Positions 22,194-33,830 of a DNA stretch of 64,000 nucleotides are shown here, piece after piece. The notes under the pieces are model-generated. The model was not told the DNA's origin. It did not search any database and worked only from the letters and a program-made list of their open reading frames with translations. Positions within the stretch are counted from its first letter, which is position 1. The number at the start of each line of letters is the position of its first letter. Source of the DNA: Cryptomeria japonica (lineage: Eukaryota > Streptophyta > Pinopsida > Cupressales > Cupressaceae); NCBI RefSeq assembly GCF_030272615.1, contig NC_081405.1:575469752-575533751 (forward strand), written 5' to 3'. Made by a program: the position numbers and the translations under genes.

Positions 22194-24175
22194 ATGAGTG
22201 GCTATGAGTATGAAAATGATATCTTTTTCAATTTTGATCATACCACATTACCTGACATGGACATCTATAGAAACATTCAGAATCTTGAGAACATGGATGA
22301 TACAAACAACAATGATGCACCAAATGACAATATTGTCAAAATATCAGTACACTCACCAGAAGTGGAGGAAACTATCATGGATCCCCATTTTAATAGATTG
22401 GTTGAAGAGATCATGAGAAGAGATAGACAATATTTTCTATAAGTGATGGCACAAAGTAGAGCTAAGACCTCATGATTTTGACATGTCCTAAATAGTGGAA
22501 AATCGACCTACTCAAGAAATTCAACTCAACATGGATCAAAGGAGACCTAATAGTGGAGGTAATAGGGGACCATGTTTTGTGAATGAGTCACCATCATCCT
22601 TGTTTCAAAAACCTTGGGTACCAAATACACATGGTCAAGCTTATGATACTCACGAAAGAACATCTCATGAACAATTTCGTCTATGCAGAACCTTATGGAA
22701 ATCTTATGCAGATAAGTATACTCAATCGCATACCAATGTTAAGGACCAAACTCAAAATCAATTGGATATCCAGAGGCATGCTCAAAATTTGGAAACAAGA
22801 AAACCCCATGTCAAATTTGGGGGCAATACACAAGAGCAAACTCATGATATGCCTTATGGCCCTATGTGAAGTTGTCCCTACACGCATTATCATTATAGAC
22901 CCCCTCCATATGAGCATGCTTACGATCAATACCATCCATATATGCAGTATCCTCCTCCTCCACCCAGTGGCTCGAGCATGGGATATGGTCCAAGAAGTCG
23001 GTGTCCACCCCAAAACAATTTGGAATGACAAATAAAGGACTTACAAAAGAAGATGGAGGAAATCAATACACAAAAACAAGCTTACATAATGAGAGATATA
23101 TGTCCATATCTGTTTGATAAAAGAATTCCAATGCGTCCATTTCCTAGACATTTTATAGCACCAAAGTTTGATAAATAAAGAGGCAAAGGCGACCCTAAGG
23201 CACATATAAGACAATTTTTCACAACTCACATTGAGGTAGGAGCAGAACAAACATACTTGATGATTATTCCCACAAAGCTTAGTTGAACAATTTATGGAAT
23301 GGTTCTCCCAACTTCAACCTAGAATTAAGTTATGGGGTGATCGAGTAGAGGATTTTATCCAAAATTTCTCATATAACATAGAGATAAATATATCAGTTGC
23401 CACTTTATGCAATACCAAATAGAAAGATGGGGATTCATTTTCATCATTCTTACAAAGATGGAGTAATTTAGCTAGTAGATGCTCTTGTGAAATTCCAAAA
23501 AAACAAATGGTAGAGATGTTCACACAGAATGTCAATAGAGAAATTGGTTATGACTTGAGGAAAGCTTGTTTGTCCACTTTCAGGGATGTCATTGAGAAAG
23601 GCTTAGCAATAGAGAAGGTCTTAATTGAGAAAGGAATCATCAAGATATTCAAAGAAAATAAAGAGGATTTTAAAGGATAGGACAAGAACACAGTAAATGA
23701 TGGCGTTGTTGATGCTAACATAGTAAGACCAAAAATCATTCTTTCAGGATCAAGTTCTTCTACAAGAAACCAAGTAAATACTCAAGCAACTTCAAAACCA
23801 TGAAGGAAAAACACCCCATTGGGAGAACCACCTGAGTCAGCTTTTAGGAAGCTAGTGGCAAACAAGATAATAAAAATTCCAAATTTTCCTCCATATGGAC
23901 CAAAAGTCAAACCAAATTGGTGGAATGATGATTAGTATTGTGAATATCACAAGAGAAAGGGACATAAAACAGGAAATTGCCATCACTTGAAGAACATTAT
24001 ACAAGATCTTATTGATAGAGGTGACATCAAGATCAAGGGACATACATCCAATCAATAACATGATATGTATAAGGAACTATTCCCTAAATATGACAAGGGA
24101 AAATTGAAAGCCATAGATGAGAAATCTAACTATACCAAAGTTTCCTATGATTATGATTCAACCGTTAACCACATT
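22194..24175 (+). pseudogene. Tat gypsy gag remnant
   Basis: The likely start is ATG at 22194 ('MSGYEYENDIFFNFDHTTL'). The N-terminal part is open to 22440 and again at 22495-22869. The Retrotrans_gag capsid region runs from about 23030 to 23680: 'PRHFIAPKFDK' then a stop, 'GDPKAHIRQFFTTHIEVGA', 'LWGDRVEDFIQNFSYNIE' and 'FSSFLQRWSNLASRCSCEI'. A gypsy-type zinc knuckle, 'YCEYHKRKGHKTGNC', lies at about 23938-23985. Gag packages element RNA. Several stops and small frame changes break it. Confidence 0.87.
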
Positions 24176-24650
24176 TAGATGGATAACTATGTTTCTACTA
24201 TTATTGTAAAGGATAAAACACCTGAAAGTTCTACTCAAAAATCAAAAGTTGTCTTAAAAGGAATTGGAACTTCTTCTAAATCTACCTCAGAATGTAATGT
24301 GACAACTCATAGAAGTAATGTAAGCTTGCAAGGTGCTCCAACTAAAATCACCCTTTCCTCACCGGCCAAACCTGACTATGACCTAGTAGAACAATTAGGG
24401 AAGACACTCGCGCTTATCTCAATCCTAGAACTATTGTGTATCTCTCCTTCATGTAAAGCTATACTTGACAGTCCTAAGAGAAACCTTTGTACCCACTAAT
24501 CTAAATGTTGACCAGTTTTAAGGCATGGTGGGATACCTTTCCATTCCACATTCCCTTACATTCACCAAAGCTGATGACGCCTCTTTAAGCCAACCACATA
24601 ATGCAACTTTACACATTGAGGCCTTCCTACACAAAAACTAAATAAAATGA
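24176..24650 (+). pseudogene. Tat gypsy gag-protease linker
   Basis: Open at 24179-24499 (106 codons): Ser/Thr-rich sequence followed by 'PDYDLVEQLGKTLALISIL', the helix block that precedes retropepsin. After 24499 the frame is lost until protease. Confidence 0.7.
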
Positions 24651-25046
24651 GTCCTGATAGATGGAGGAGCCAATCTCAATATATGTACTTTGAACACAAT
24701 AATACAATTTGGATATTCGGATAAAATTGTATATGCTACAAACAAAATTACCATTACGACATATGATGACGAAGAACACTCATCTAAAGGCACATTCACC
24801 TTACCTCTTAGAGTTGAGCTAGTTACAAAGGATTGGGTTTGTCAAGTCTTAGACCCCGATCTTACATACAACATATTGCTAGGACATCTATGGATTCATG
24901 AGATGAGAGCAGTCCCATCTACGTACCATCACTATATTAAGTTTCCTGATAATAGAGTTGAAGTCACAGTTAATGGTGATCCTAATACATTTATATACTG
25001 CAATAATTTGAGGCCAAAAGATGAGACATGGGTGAATACACTCTAA
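24651..25046 (+). pseudogene. Tat gypsy retropepsin
   Basis: The frame runs from 'VLIDGGANLNICTLNTI' (catalytic-type D-G-G at 24660-24668) through 'GTFTLPLRVELVTKDWVCQ' and 'YNILLGHLWIHEMRAVPST' to 'VNGDPNTFIYCNNL', open for about 130 codons. This is one of the least damaged parts of the element. The usual LLGRPWIH reads LLGHLWIH, and the D-G-G-A form of the active site is common in this lineage. Confidence 0.87.
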
Positions 25047-26349
25047 ATCAAACCATGTGCTTGAGGCATGTCATGGATTCACCGAAAGAATATGGAGGAC
25101 CACATCCTTCTAAATGGGTATCTATCATTACACTCAAATGGGATCCTACTATATTCCAAAATTGGGGTGAAATGGAAGAAGAGGATTTATACAAAATGCT
25201 TCACATAGACCTTGAAGATGATACACAAGATCACATTAAGATACCATGCGAAAAATATGGCAAAGGATTCAAAATCCTACAAAAGTTTGGGTACGATGGT
25301 AGAAGTCCTACCAAAATTGAAATTTAAAAATCAATACTCAAAAGGGCTTGGTTTTGTACCTTTCAGGATAAACACTCACAAATCTAAAGAAGCATTACAA
25401 ATTAAAAAATCCAATGATCAACAAGAAAGTTGCTATTCCATCAATTCCAATGAATGGGAATGGGGTTCATAAAAGTCATACAATGATTATGAGATCACCG
25501 AAACATTCAGAGAATTAGGTGAACCCACCGAAGAAGAGGAATTTTATATTAAATTTAGAGTTGGTCAAGAAGTAGACCTTGAGGATCCCAAACAGTCTTT
25601 GTTTTTAGGTTCTAGGTTGTAATAACGAGGAGTGAGGACTCCCATTGCTTAATGTGCTTTTAGTAATGACAATTTGGAATTGTTCAAAATCGAGATAGAT
25701 GAGGAGAGTGCTCGTGATGACCTCGACAATTACCTTGATATATCTGATTATATTTGAATCTTCACCCTTACGCCTACTGAATTTGAAAACATTGATGGAC
25801 TTCCCCTCATTTACCATCAACTTATTGATTTGGACCATGACGAACCTTTGCAAATCTACACATTCGAGAATGATGATGCTTTCAGAGACTATTTTTTCAT
25901 ATGAGATGATCTTCCACTTGGGGACCATAAGGTGGGATATACTATAGAAATCAATAGTGTGGCATAGTTCGGTGAGGGTGTTGGGCCTTCTAGTCACAAA
26001 AATATAGAAATAAAAATAAATCATGGTTTTTAAGGTGAAAAACACATTGTGGCACTGTCTAACTCTAAAAAAGTAAAAAGAAAGGATGTATCTGAGGGTG
26101 AAAACCTCCCTGTGGCACCCGAAGATGGAAGGCTTGACATTCTCTCGATATCATATGAAGAAAAATCATCCATTTTGGTAGAGGAGACTATCAAAACAAA
26201 TATTGGTACAAAAGAGATTCCACATAACATATTCTTGGCATAATCTTCGATAGAAAGAGAAAGTGCGAAGTTCATAAGTTTCTTCACAAAGTGAAAAACA
26301 ATTTTGCATGGTCATATACTGATATACCTGGATAGGATCCTGATCTAGT
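25047..26349 (+). pseudogene. Tat gypsy protease-RT spacer of the polyprotein
   Basis: Coding-like sequence in several frames: 25028-25327 and 25212-25472 contain 'EYGGPHPSKWVSIITLKWD' and 'YGKGFKILQKFGYDGRSPT', a G-patch-like stretch often found here in Tat polyproteins. Later parts are acidic ('EIDEESARDDLDNYLDISD'-like, with stops). No separate gene is evident. Confidence 0.6.
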
Positions 26350-27660
26350 AATGCATCATTTGATAGCTAAACCAAGAGAAAAGCTAGTGAAACAAAAATT
26401 AAGGAAAATGCATCCACAAGTGGCATTATTAGTAAATGTGGAACATAAAAAAATGTGGGATGTCAGATTACTAAGACCAATTGATTATCCTGAATGGATC
26501 TCCTACATAGTACTAGTCAATAGGCCAGATCATGGCATCAGAATATGTACACATTTAGGGACATCAACAAAATTTTTCCTAAAGATGACTTTCCATTGCC
26601 AAACATAGACCTGATAGTGGATCTCACAGTAGGTCATGAGATGTTATCTTTGCTAGATGGATTTTTTGGATATAACCAAATCACAATTGCACTTGAGGAC
26701 CAACACAAAATAGCATTTAATTGTCCCTAGGGAACTTTCTACTAGAATGTCATGCCCTTCGGACTAAAAAATACAGGTGCTACATACCAAAGAGATATGA
26801 CTACTATTTTTCATGATCTTATGTATGTAATTGTAGAAGATTATGTTGATGAACTCTTTGGAAAATCATTAGATAGAGACACACATTTGGACATCCTTTT
26901 AGTAGTCTTTGATCAGTTAGAAAAACACAAAATAAGATTAAATCCCTAGAAGTGTGTCTTTGGAGTAACCTCTAGGAAGATCCTTCGATATATTGTTTCA
27001 AAAAGTGGAATTGAAGTCGATCCAACAAAAGTCAAAGATATATTAGAAATGCCACTGCTAAGGAATATTAGTCAACTTTGATCTTTACAAGGAAGACTCC
27101 AGTCCATATGAAGATTCATAGCACAACTCGCGGATAAATGTAATCCTTTTCAGCACTTGCTACACAAAAACATCAAATTCAAATGGGATGATAACTATCA
27201 ACAGTCTTTTCAGATACTCAAAGATTATCTTCTCAGTCCACCAGTCTTGATGCCACTAATTCCAAAACAACCCCTGTTACTCTACATATCAGCTATGCAA
27301 ACAACATTGGGGGCACTCTTGGCGGAAAAAGACAATGAAGGCAAAGAAAAGGCAGTATAATACATTAGTCATACTTTGGTTGGTCATGAACTTAACTACA
27401 TTGAGCATGCATGCCTTGGTGTGGTTTTTGCCTCATGGAAATTATGACATTACATGCTAAATCATAAAACTAAGCTTGTTGCAAGGATAGATCCACTGAA
27501 CTATCTTCTAAATAAGGCAACATTCACTGGCAGACTAGCTAAATGGGTTATGATCTTGAGTGAATTCAACATTGAATATGTGGATAGAAAAGCAATCAAA
27601 GGAAAAGCTATCACAGATTAGTTGGTAGATGCACCTATGTTGATGATTCTCCTCTAACTT
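26350..27660 (+). pseudogene. Tat gypsy reverse transcriptase and RNase H
   Basis: RT blocks are legible across three frames: 'KLVKQKLRKMHPQVALLV', 'FRDINKIFPKDDFPLPNID', 'MLSLLDGFFGYNQITIALE', 'NVMPFGLKNTGATYQRDMT' and 'VEDYVDELFGKS'. The active site is YVDE instead of YVDD. Then come the thumb ('KCVFGVTSRKILRYIVSKS') and the RNase H ('WDDNYQQSFQILKDYL', 'LLLYISAMQTTLGALL'). In-frame stops at 26728, 26743, 26947 and later are mostly TAG or TGA where Gln, Trp or Arg is expected. Confidence 0.9.
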
Positions 27661-28295
27661 CAGAGTTTCGAGATGAATCTATTTTGATGGTATCACACAT
27701 GAAGCCTTGGCAACTATACTTGGACAGATCATACATGCAACATGGTGCAGGAGCTGGGATCTTCTTTATCACACCTCAAGGGGATTCCATTCCTAAACCA
27801 TATCGATTACCATTTCCTTGTACTAATAATATAGCAGAATATGAGGAATTAACAACTAGATTATGAATTGCAGTTCACTGGAATATCTAGGAGCTTCATT
27901 TTTTAGGGGACTCTCAACTTGTAATTCGTCAAGCAACCGATGACTACCAAACAAAAGATGAAAAATTAATGCCCTACAAGAAAATGGTGGATGAGTTCAA
28001 GCCATATTTGGTAAAGATAACCTTTGAGGAGATACCAAGAGAACACAATCGAGTTGTAGATACCATGGCTACTATTGCCTCACTGATTGATCTACCGCAG
28101 AATGAAACCCGCTATGAGTTCTTGGTGGACAACCATTTGGTCCCCTCATATGAGATCACTCCTACCAAGATGATATATGTCGTTGGTCTTGATTCTCCTT
28201 TGTATGGTCCCATTTTTACATACCTTCATAAGAATATCCTTCCTCCCAATCTATCCAAGAACCAACATCGTACATTCAATCCCCAATCTTCTTGA
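27661..28295 (+). pseudogene. Tat gypsy second RNase H (archaeal-type)
   Basis: 'WQLYLDRSYMQHGAGAGIF' (normally YFDGS; here the catalytic-type Asp is kept), 'TNNIAEYEELTTRL', 'LHFLGDSQLVIRQATDDYQ' and 'EEIPREHNRVVDTMATIAS' are the DExD-like blocks of the additional RNase H that marks Tat-lineage polyproteins. It sits between the RT-linked RNase H and integrase, as expected. There are two stops (TGA near 27864 and TAG near 27888). Confidence 0.85.
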
Positions 28296-29420
28296 TATGT
28301 CATATTAGCTAATACCCATTACCGTTGAGGTCTAGATGACATTCTTCTTAGATGTTTAGAAGGGGACGAAGCTTAAATTGTGTTACAAGAAGTTCATGAA
28401 GGTATATAAGGTCCGCATTCTAGTGGTCCCACCTTGGACAAGAAACATATCAGGACTGGATATTACTTTCCCAGTATGGAAAAAGATGCATATTAGTTTG
28501 CAAGAAATGTAAGCAATTTCCAAATCATGGGGACCTTATTCAAGCACCAGATCAAGAACTTCAACCGATTGCGACTCCTTAGCCCTTTTTTTCAGTGGGG
28601 ACTCGATCTCATAGGCAAGATTCACCCTCCTTCTTCCAATGGCCAGAAATTCATTATCATTACCACAAAATATTTTACAAAATGGATTGAAGTTGTTCCT
28701 CTCACCCAATTCACTGGAAAATAGATTGCTACATTCATTCTTAATTATATCAATTGTCATTACAGTATCCCTCTTTCCATCATCACAAATAACTAACATC
28801 CCTTCAAGAACTAGGATTTTTGTGAACTTTGTGATTGCTTCCATATTAACAATCTCTTCTCCACTCCATACTAACCCTAAGGTAATAGTTAAGATGAGGC
28901 ATGTAATAAAACCATTCTCAAAATCCTCAAAAAGACAGTCGATGACGCTAGCCAAAATTGGCACATCCAACTTAATCCTGCACTTTGGGCTTATTGCACA
29001 AGTGTTAGCACCCCTATAGGAGCTACACCTTATTCACATGTCTATGGGGAAGAAGCTATCTTTCCTATTGAGGTTGATTTACCATCTTTGCGAGTCTCTT
29101 TGCACAATATTATCAATGATGAAGACTATAGGGTCTCTCACTTACAAGAACTAGAACTATTGGATGAACGATGACAAACTTCTTTTAATCACCTCAAGGC
29201 TTTCAATAAAGAATGAGTTGCATCTACAATCATAATGTTAAGACTCATAAATTTGAGGTAGGTGACTTAGTTCTCAAGGACAATCCTAGAAATCAGCAAG
29301 ACGGAGAGAAGAAGGGCAAGTTCGAACCAAATTGGCTTGGTCCATATGTCATCACCATAGTTTATGGATTAGGTGCATATCATCTTCCAAAACCATAGGG
29401 AGAACCTTTGGAAGATCCTA
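28296..29420 (+). pseudogene. Tat gypsy integrase remnant
   Basis: The H2C2 part is badly decayed (28370-28530). The core is legible at 28527-28724 ('FFQWGLDLIGKIHPPSSNG', 'FIIITTKYFTKWIEVVPL'), then around 28960-29110 ('LNPALWAYCTS', 'GATPYSHVYGEEAIFPIEV'). The GPY/F-like C-terminal module is 'GEKKGKFEPNWLGPYVITI' at 29280-29370. Integrase inserts element cDNA. Multiple stops and frame changes are present. Confidence 0.85.
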
Positions 29421-31232
29421 TCAAAATCATGCACATTCATGGGTTTTACACATATCTCTTCAGAATATCCTATTTAAAAAATACAAAAAAAAATTAAAAA
29501 AATCATAAAAACAAAAAATTGTTACTTGGTGAAAACTTGGAAAACAGGCACCTTGTAACACAAAAAAAATTGAAAAATAAAAAAAATGTAGAGAAATGAA
29601 TTCATCTAATGGTGAAAACCACTTCGGTGGTGCTCTGGGCAAGTACCATGGTGACAATCAGGTCACTGGTGCCATGTGTAGAGACATTGCTCCTCCTTCG
29701 TTCAGGATTCAATATCATCCCTTCACTTTACACACACTCACAACCTATCCATCCATAATAAACTTACCCATTCCCATCATGGCTTGTTATTGATCTACCC
29801 AAGATTGGTTAGCCATTCATAATAATCCTTCCTTTTCACCCCTTTCCATCCATAATAAATCAGCTCCTATATGTGGCTAAGACAAATCCTAAGTCTAGTG
29901 ATGGGTGTGGAACTAAGAGAATCACACATTTTGAGGAGTACAATTTCTTCTAGTTTTCTTTAGTCTACCCACACACAATCCATAATAAAGTAGCACTTGC
30001 ATCATAGATCCTCAATAAAGTATTATCTTCTCCACAATAAGGTATTCATTTCATGGATTCAGTCAGTTTTAGATGGGATGTAAACAATAGCAAAGGGCTT
30101 CAACAAATCAAATCTTTCAATAGACTCGAACATCATTATGGTTCAGTGCTATCTATTCTTTTGTGAACAAAAACATTGTGACCATATTCAAATAGACTTA
30201 TCCAAGTGACAAAGAGACACTAAACTTGAGGACTATAATGGATGTTGGTGTCAAGTCTTGGTTTTCTTTTGATTTTATCTTTTTGGTGACATGTATTTTA
30301 GCTTTTCTAGGATGTCTTTGACTAGAGATTCTATCTCCAAGATGTCATTGACTAGAAAGGCAAGGATGAGATATCATTCACCCCTTATTGTTTTATTGTC
30401 TCTGGATTGTCTCTTAGTAATGATATGACTTGTCCAACGATATTAGGACATTGTGAGTCTAGTGTGAACTGGGGCATTCCTTTTTTGCAATTTTCTGATC
30501 TGCATGCAAACGGGTACAATGTTTTTCTAGGTCAAACCTATATTTTGATCGTCATAACCTATTTGTCATTATTAGCTCAATGATGATAAAGAACAAGAAG
30601 CTCTTTCAATTCCATATCTTCTACCTTCCATCTCCCTTTCTTGATTGACCTCCATCATCCTTCTTGAGTCTATGTAACCTGCTATCACATGACTAAGTAT
30701 AATGACACGCCAAATATATTTGCATTTCATGTAGTTTGCACCTGCATTACCACATATTAGCATTTCATACATACGTATAGATGTCACAATTGAACCATAT
30801 TCTACACACAACACATGTTAGCACATTTTAAATTCTCATCACGTAAATAGAAATTTCCATTATCGTATTCATTTGCATTTCATACATTCACATTTTTATA
30901 ACATATAAAAACATAAAGAACAAAAATATATTGTATTTTTATCATGTACATATTTTCATCCATATCATAAGTATCATATAGAAACATGTATCATATAGAA
31001 GCAACATCACATAGGTACACATGAATATAGCTTCCGCAAGGATGAATCATCTCATATATATCTCAAAAAATCATAAGTGTCATGATACAATGATGTCAAA
31101 ATACATATGGCTACAACATCACCCAAAGGTGTCTACATCATCATACAAAAATGGTACAAAAAATGATACATAGGGAGCCCTCTAAGCCTATGATTAACTC
31201 CCTCCTTCAGAGCCAGTTGGCGTTGATGGAGT
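29421..31232 (+). other. Tat gypsy 3' region, part 1 (non-coding)
   Basis: 1.8 kb after integrase, starting with A-rich tracts (29480-29590) and 'GGTGAAAACCACTTCGGTGG'. AT-rich with no convincing ORF on either strand. It separates gag-pol from the convergent antisense ORF. Confidence 0.55.
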
Positions 31233-33035
31233 CTAGGGCCTGGAAGTCCCCGCCCGAGGATCATCTCTCCTGCCCCCTCTATCTGGTGGTGGTGGAGGAT
31301 CAATGACCCCACCAGTAGATGCCAATCTCATGTCTCTCCCTCTAGTGATCATCGTAGTCTGTGATGGTCTCCGAAAGCTCATAGCTTGCTGATCAAGTGG
31401 CACAACTCCATAATAAAATTCTCTCCAGTAGGCTATCTCCTCCATTGTTCATAGAACATAGGCATATCTGGCTGCAGCGTGCTCTACTGCCCATCTCCCT
31501 GCCCTTAGTGCCTCCTCAACCTTCATGTAGCACTGAATAGCCTGATCCCTCTCTGGCTCAGTGCCCCTCAACTGTCTCCTAAGCCTAGTCCCATACCTCT
31601 CTAGATCTTGAATCTCATCTGCCTATTCCTGGAAAATCTCTCTCCAGGATAGTAGCTCATTCTCGTCCTCTCCTCCCTCCTCACCCTGTCCATGTGGCTG
31701 CTCCTATGGCTGCCCCTGTTCCTATCCCTATCCCTATCCTGGAACCTGTGTTGCTAGCACCTATAAAGGAAATCCACCTCTACCTCTGACTACATGAGTC
31801 GGTCTCTCCTCTCCTCCATCTCTCCTTTGAGCTACCCTCCTCTCTACTACTGCACCTCCCATCCGTCATCTTCCTCTACCTCCACCATCCCCACCATCAC
31901 CCTCTATTATATCTCCTAGATCTATCAGCCATAGAAATGGATGATCTTCCCAATATGCACTGTACTCAACATCCATCTCTACATCCTCCACATCAACCAA
32001 AATATCCCAAGTTATGGGAACCATCTCCTACATCTATGCCACTACCTATTCATAAGACAGTAATAGACCCATATGTGCCTAATCTCTCACTGTGCGTGCA
32101 TAAATCTCTGAGCCATGTGGGATTAGTTGTATCTTGCCAAACATCCTGTATACTTTATCAATCAACTTCCACTCAATAATATATGGTTTCCTCCCAGTCA
32201 GATACCTACTCCTGAATACATATGGCAGCTCAACTACGTCATCCTCCTACTCCTCACAATATCGGTAAGGCCTCCATACCACACTATCTATCTCATCAAT
32301 CACTCAGTGCCAAAACTCTAGCCTCCTAATCCATGGCTGGGAAGTAATCATATCATACAAATGCACATAATTGTGCCCATGTCCCCTGCCTCTAAAGTGT
32401 CTTGATCATGTCACCAGAAGATGCTTATATGCCCATACTTACAATAATGTCACTCCATACCCTAATCCCACTGATCCATAATACACAAACTAATGTAGCT
32501 CATAATACAGGCATGCCAATAGATATGACCCCCATGCAAACCTGGTGTGCTCAGTCACCAATGTCTCCAGAGTCCTCCCCCATCCCATAGCTTACCCTTA
32601 TGTCTCCCTGTTTGGATAGAGGTACCCATTGATAACTCCTGCTAACACCATTGATAGAGCCAATCTTGTAGCTATCATGGTGTCCCAGGCCACATATCCT
32701 GCCCTCATCTCCAGTCCAAAATACTAAAATAGTCACCTCAGTGCCTCCTAATATCCCTCTCGATCGTAAGGAACCAACTCCCCATTGATTGGTATCCACA
32801 GTATTGTGTACACATCCTCTAAGGTGACTATCATCTCACCTATAGACAAATGAAATTTGAATGTCTCTGAGTGCCATCTCTCAGCTAATTCAATCAGCAA
32901 CACCATGTTCTCCTAAAACTCAAGCATATACATAATGTATCCTAATCCCATGGCCTACATTGCTGCTCTATCCTCCAATGTCAACTCTGGTTGTAATGCT
33001 TGAGTCGGAGGGTATCTCTCCCTTGACTCTAGCAT
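31233..33035 (-). pseudogene. Antisense ORF with plant mobile domain signature
   Basis: Read on the minus strand from ATG at 33035-33033 to TAG at 31235-31233, one frame covers 601 codons with about 24 internal stops and no net frameshift. The N-terminal half matches the plant mobile domain (PMD, aminotransferase-like): 'LAERWHSETFKFHLSIGEM' followed by 'IVTLEDVYTILWIPINGEL', then later 'HLYDMITSQPWIRRLEFWH'. The C-terminal half is RG-rich, then Gln/Gly-rich, then Glu/Arg-rich and probably helical, ending 'DPPPPPDRGGRRDD' (with small differences). PMD proteins include Arabidopsis MAIN/MAIL1, and PMD sequences are known from transposons. The reading is by eye only. Confidence 0.75.
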
Positions 33036-33550
33036 AGGTAGGTCCTCCTATAGTCAATAAAATCAACTGTGTCAATCCTAGTAGTACTCCTTGTTCATCA
33101 CAAAGTACATTTTTTAATCCTAGTGCTTATATCTATCATATTGCACTCTATCCTAGTAGTACTCCCTATTTATCACAAAGTGTTTCTTTTATCTTATCTT
33201 TTAGGGAACCTACTTGAGTGTATCCTCATGAGTAGCTTATCCAATGGACAACATATGTTCTATTACATAATTGTCAATTTCAGCCTAAGCCTATTGACAA
33301 TGTATGCTCTATCACAGAATTGTCAATTTCTATGGTACTCCCTATTCATCACAAAGTTTCTTTCTCTATCCTATCCTAGGGCCTCTGCTTGAGTGTATCT
33401 TACTAAGTAGTTTCCTGATTGACAACATATGTTCTATCACAAAATTATCAATCCTATCCCTATCTATTATCCTAGTCTTCTCTAGAGGACCTGTTTGAGT
33501 GTATCCTCTTAGCATCTTATCTAATCGACAACGTATGTTTATTACAAAAC
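33036..33550 (+). repeat. Degenerate tandem repeats in gypsy 3' region
   Basis: A block with 'ACTCCCTATTCATCACAAAG', 'CTTGAGTGTATCCTC' and 'GACAACATATGTTCTATCAC' recurs about three times. Starts of the first block are 33161 and 33337 (spacing about 176), and of the second 33213, 33388 and about 33494. Tandem repeats in the 3' region are known for Tat/Ogre elements. Confidence 0.7.
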
Positions 33551-33559
33551 TGTTGATTC

Positions 33560-33830
33560 AACCTTGAAGACATAAATGTGCTTTCATGACACAAATACGC
33601 TTAAATATTACACAAAAATTCTTACATTTTACAGATGCACTTGGATTACACAGACGTGCCTCTTTCATGCATATGCATGCCTGCTCTGCACATACGTTTC
33701 TACATTTCCCAAACATGCTCGCATTTCACATATACGCCTTTGAAATAATAGACACATTTAGACCAAACACAGATGCGCCCAACCTACCCAGTCGTGCCTA
33801 GCACCAATGTAGACACACCTTAATCTATTT
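33560..33830 (-). repeat. Degenerate ~20-bp repeats upstream of antisense ORF
   Basis: Read on the minus strand, about ten units: GGGCGCATCTGTGTTTGG, AAGGCGTATATGTGAAAT, GAAACGTATGTGCAGAG, GAGGCACGTCTGTGTAATCC, AAGTGCATCTGTAAAATG, TTAAGCGTATTTGTGTCATG and others. The consensus (purine-rich, then CRYRTNTGTGT) resembles the leader repeats at 21498-21695. Confidence 0.7.

Noticed and set aside
21742-22197. A 151-codon open stretch before gypsy gag
   Set aside because: Hydrophobic low-information sequence in the leader. It overlaps the gag start in another frame and shows no domain or repeat of gag motifs.
22693-23031. Minus-strand open stretch opposite gypsy gag
   Set aside because: Shadow of the gag reading region; gag motifs on the plus strand explain it.
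32551-32799. Open stretch antisense to gypsy, 82 codons
   Set aside because: It is a shifted frame over the PMD-like ORF; the motifs are in the other frame.
33560-33830. Possible CRISPR-like array of short repeats
   Set aside because: Units are degenerate and directly adjacent without unique spacers, and they lie inside a plant retroelement.
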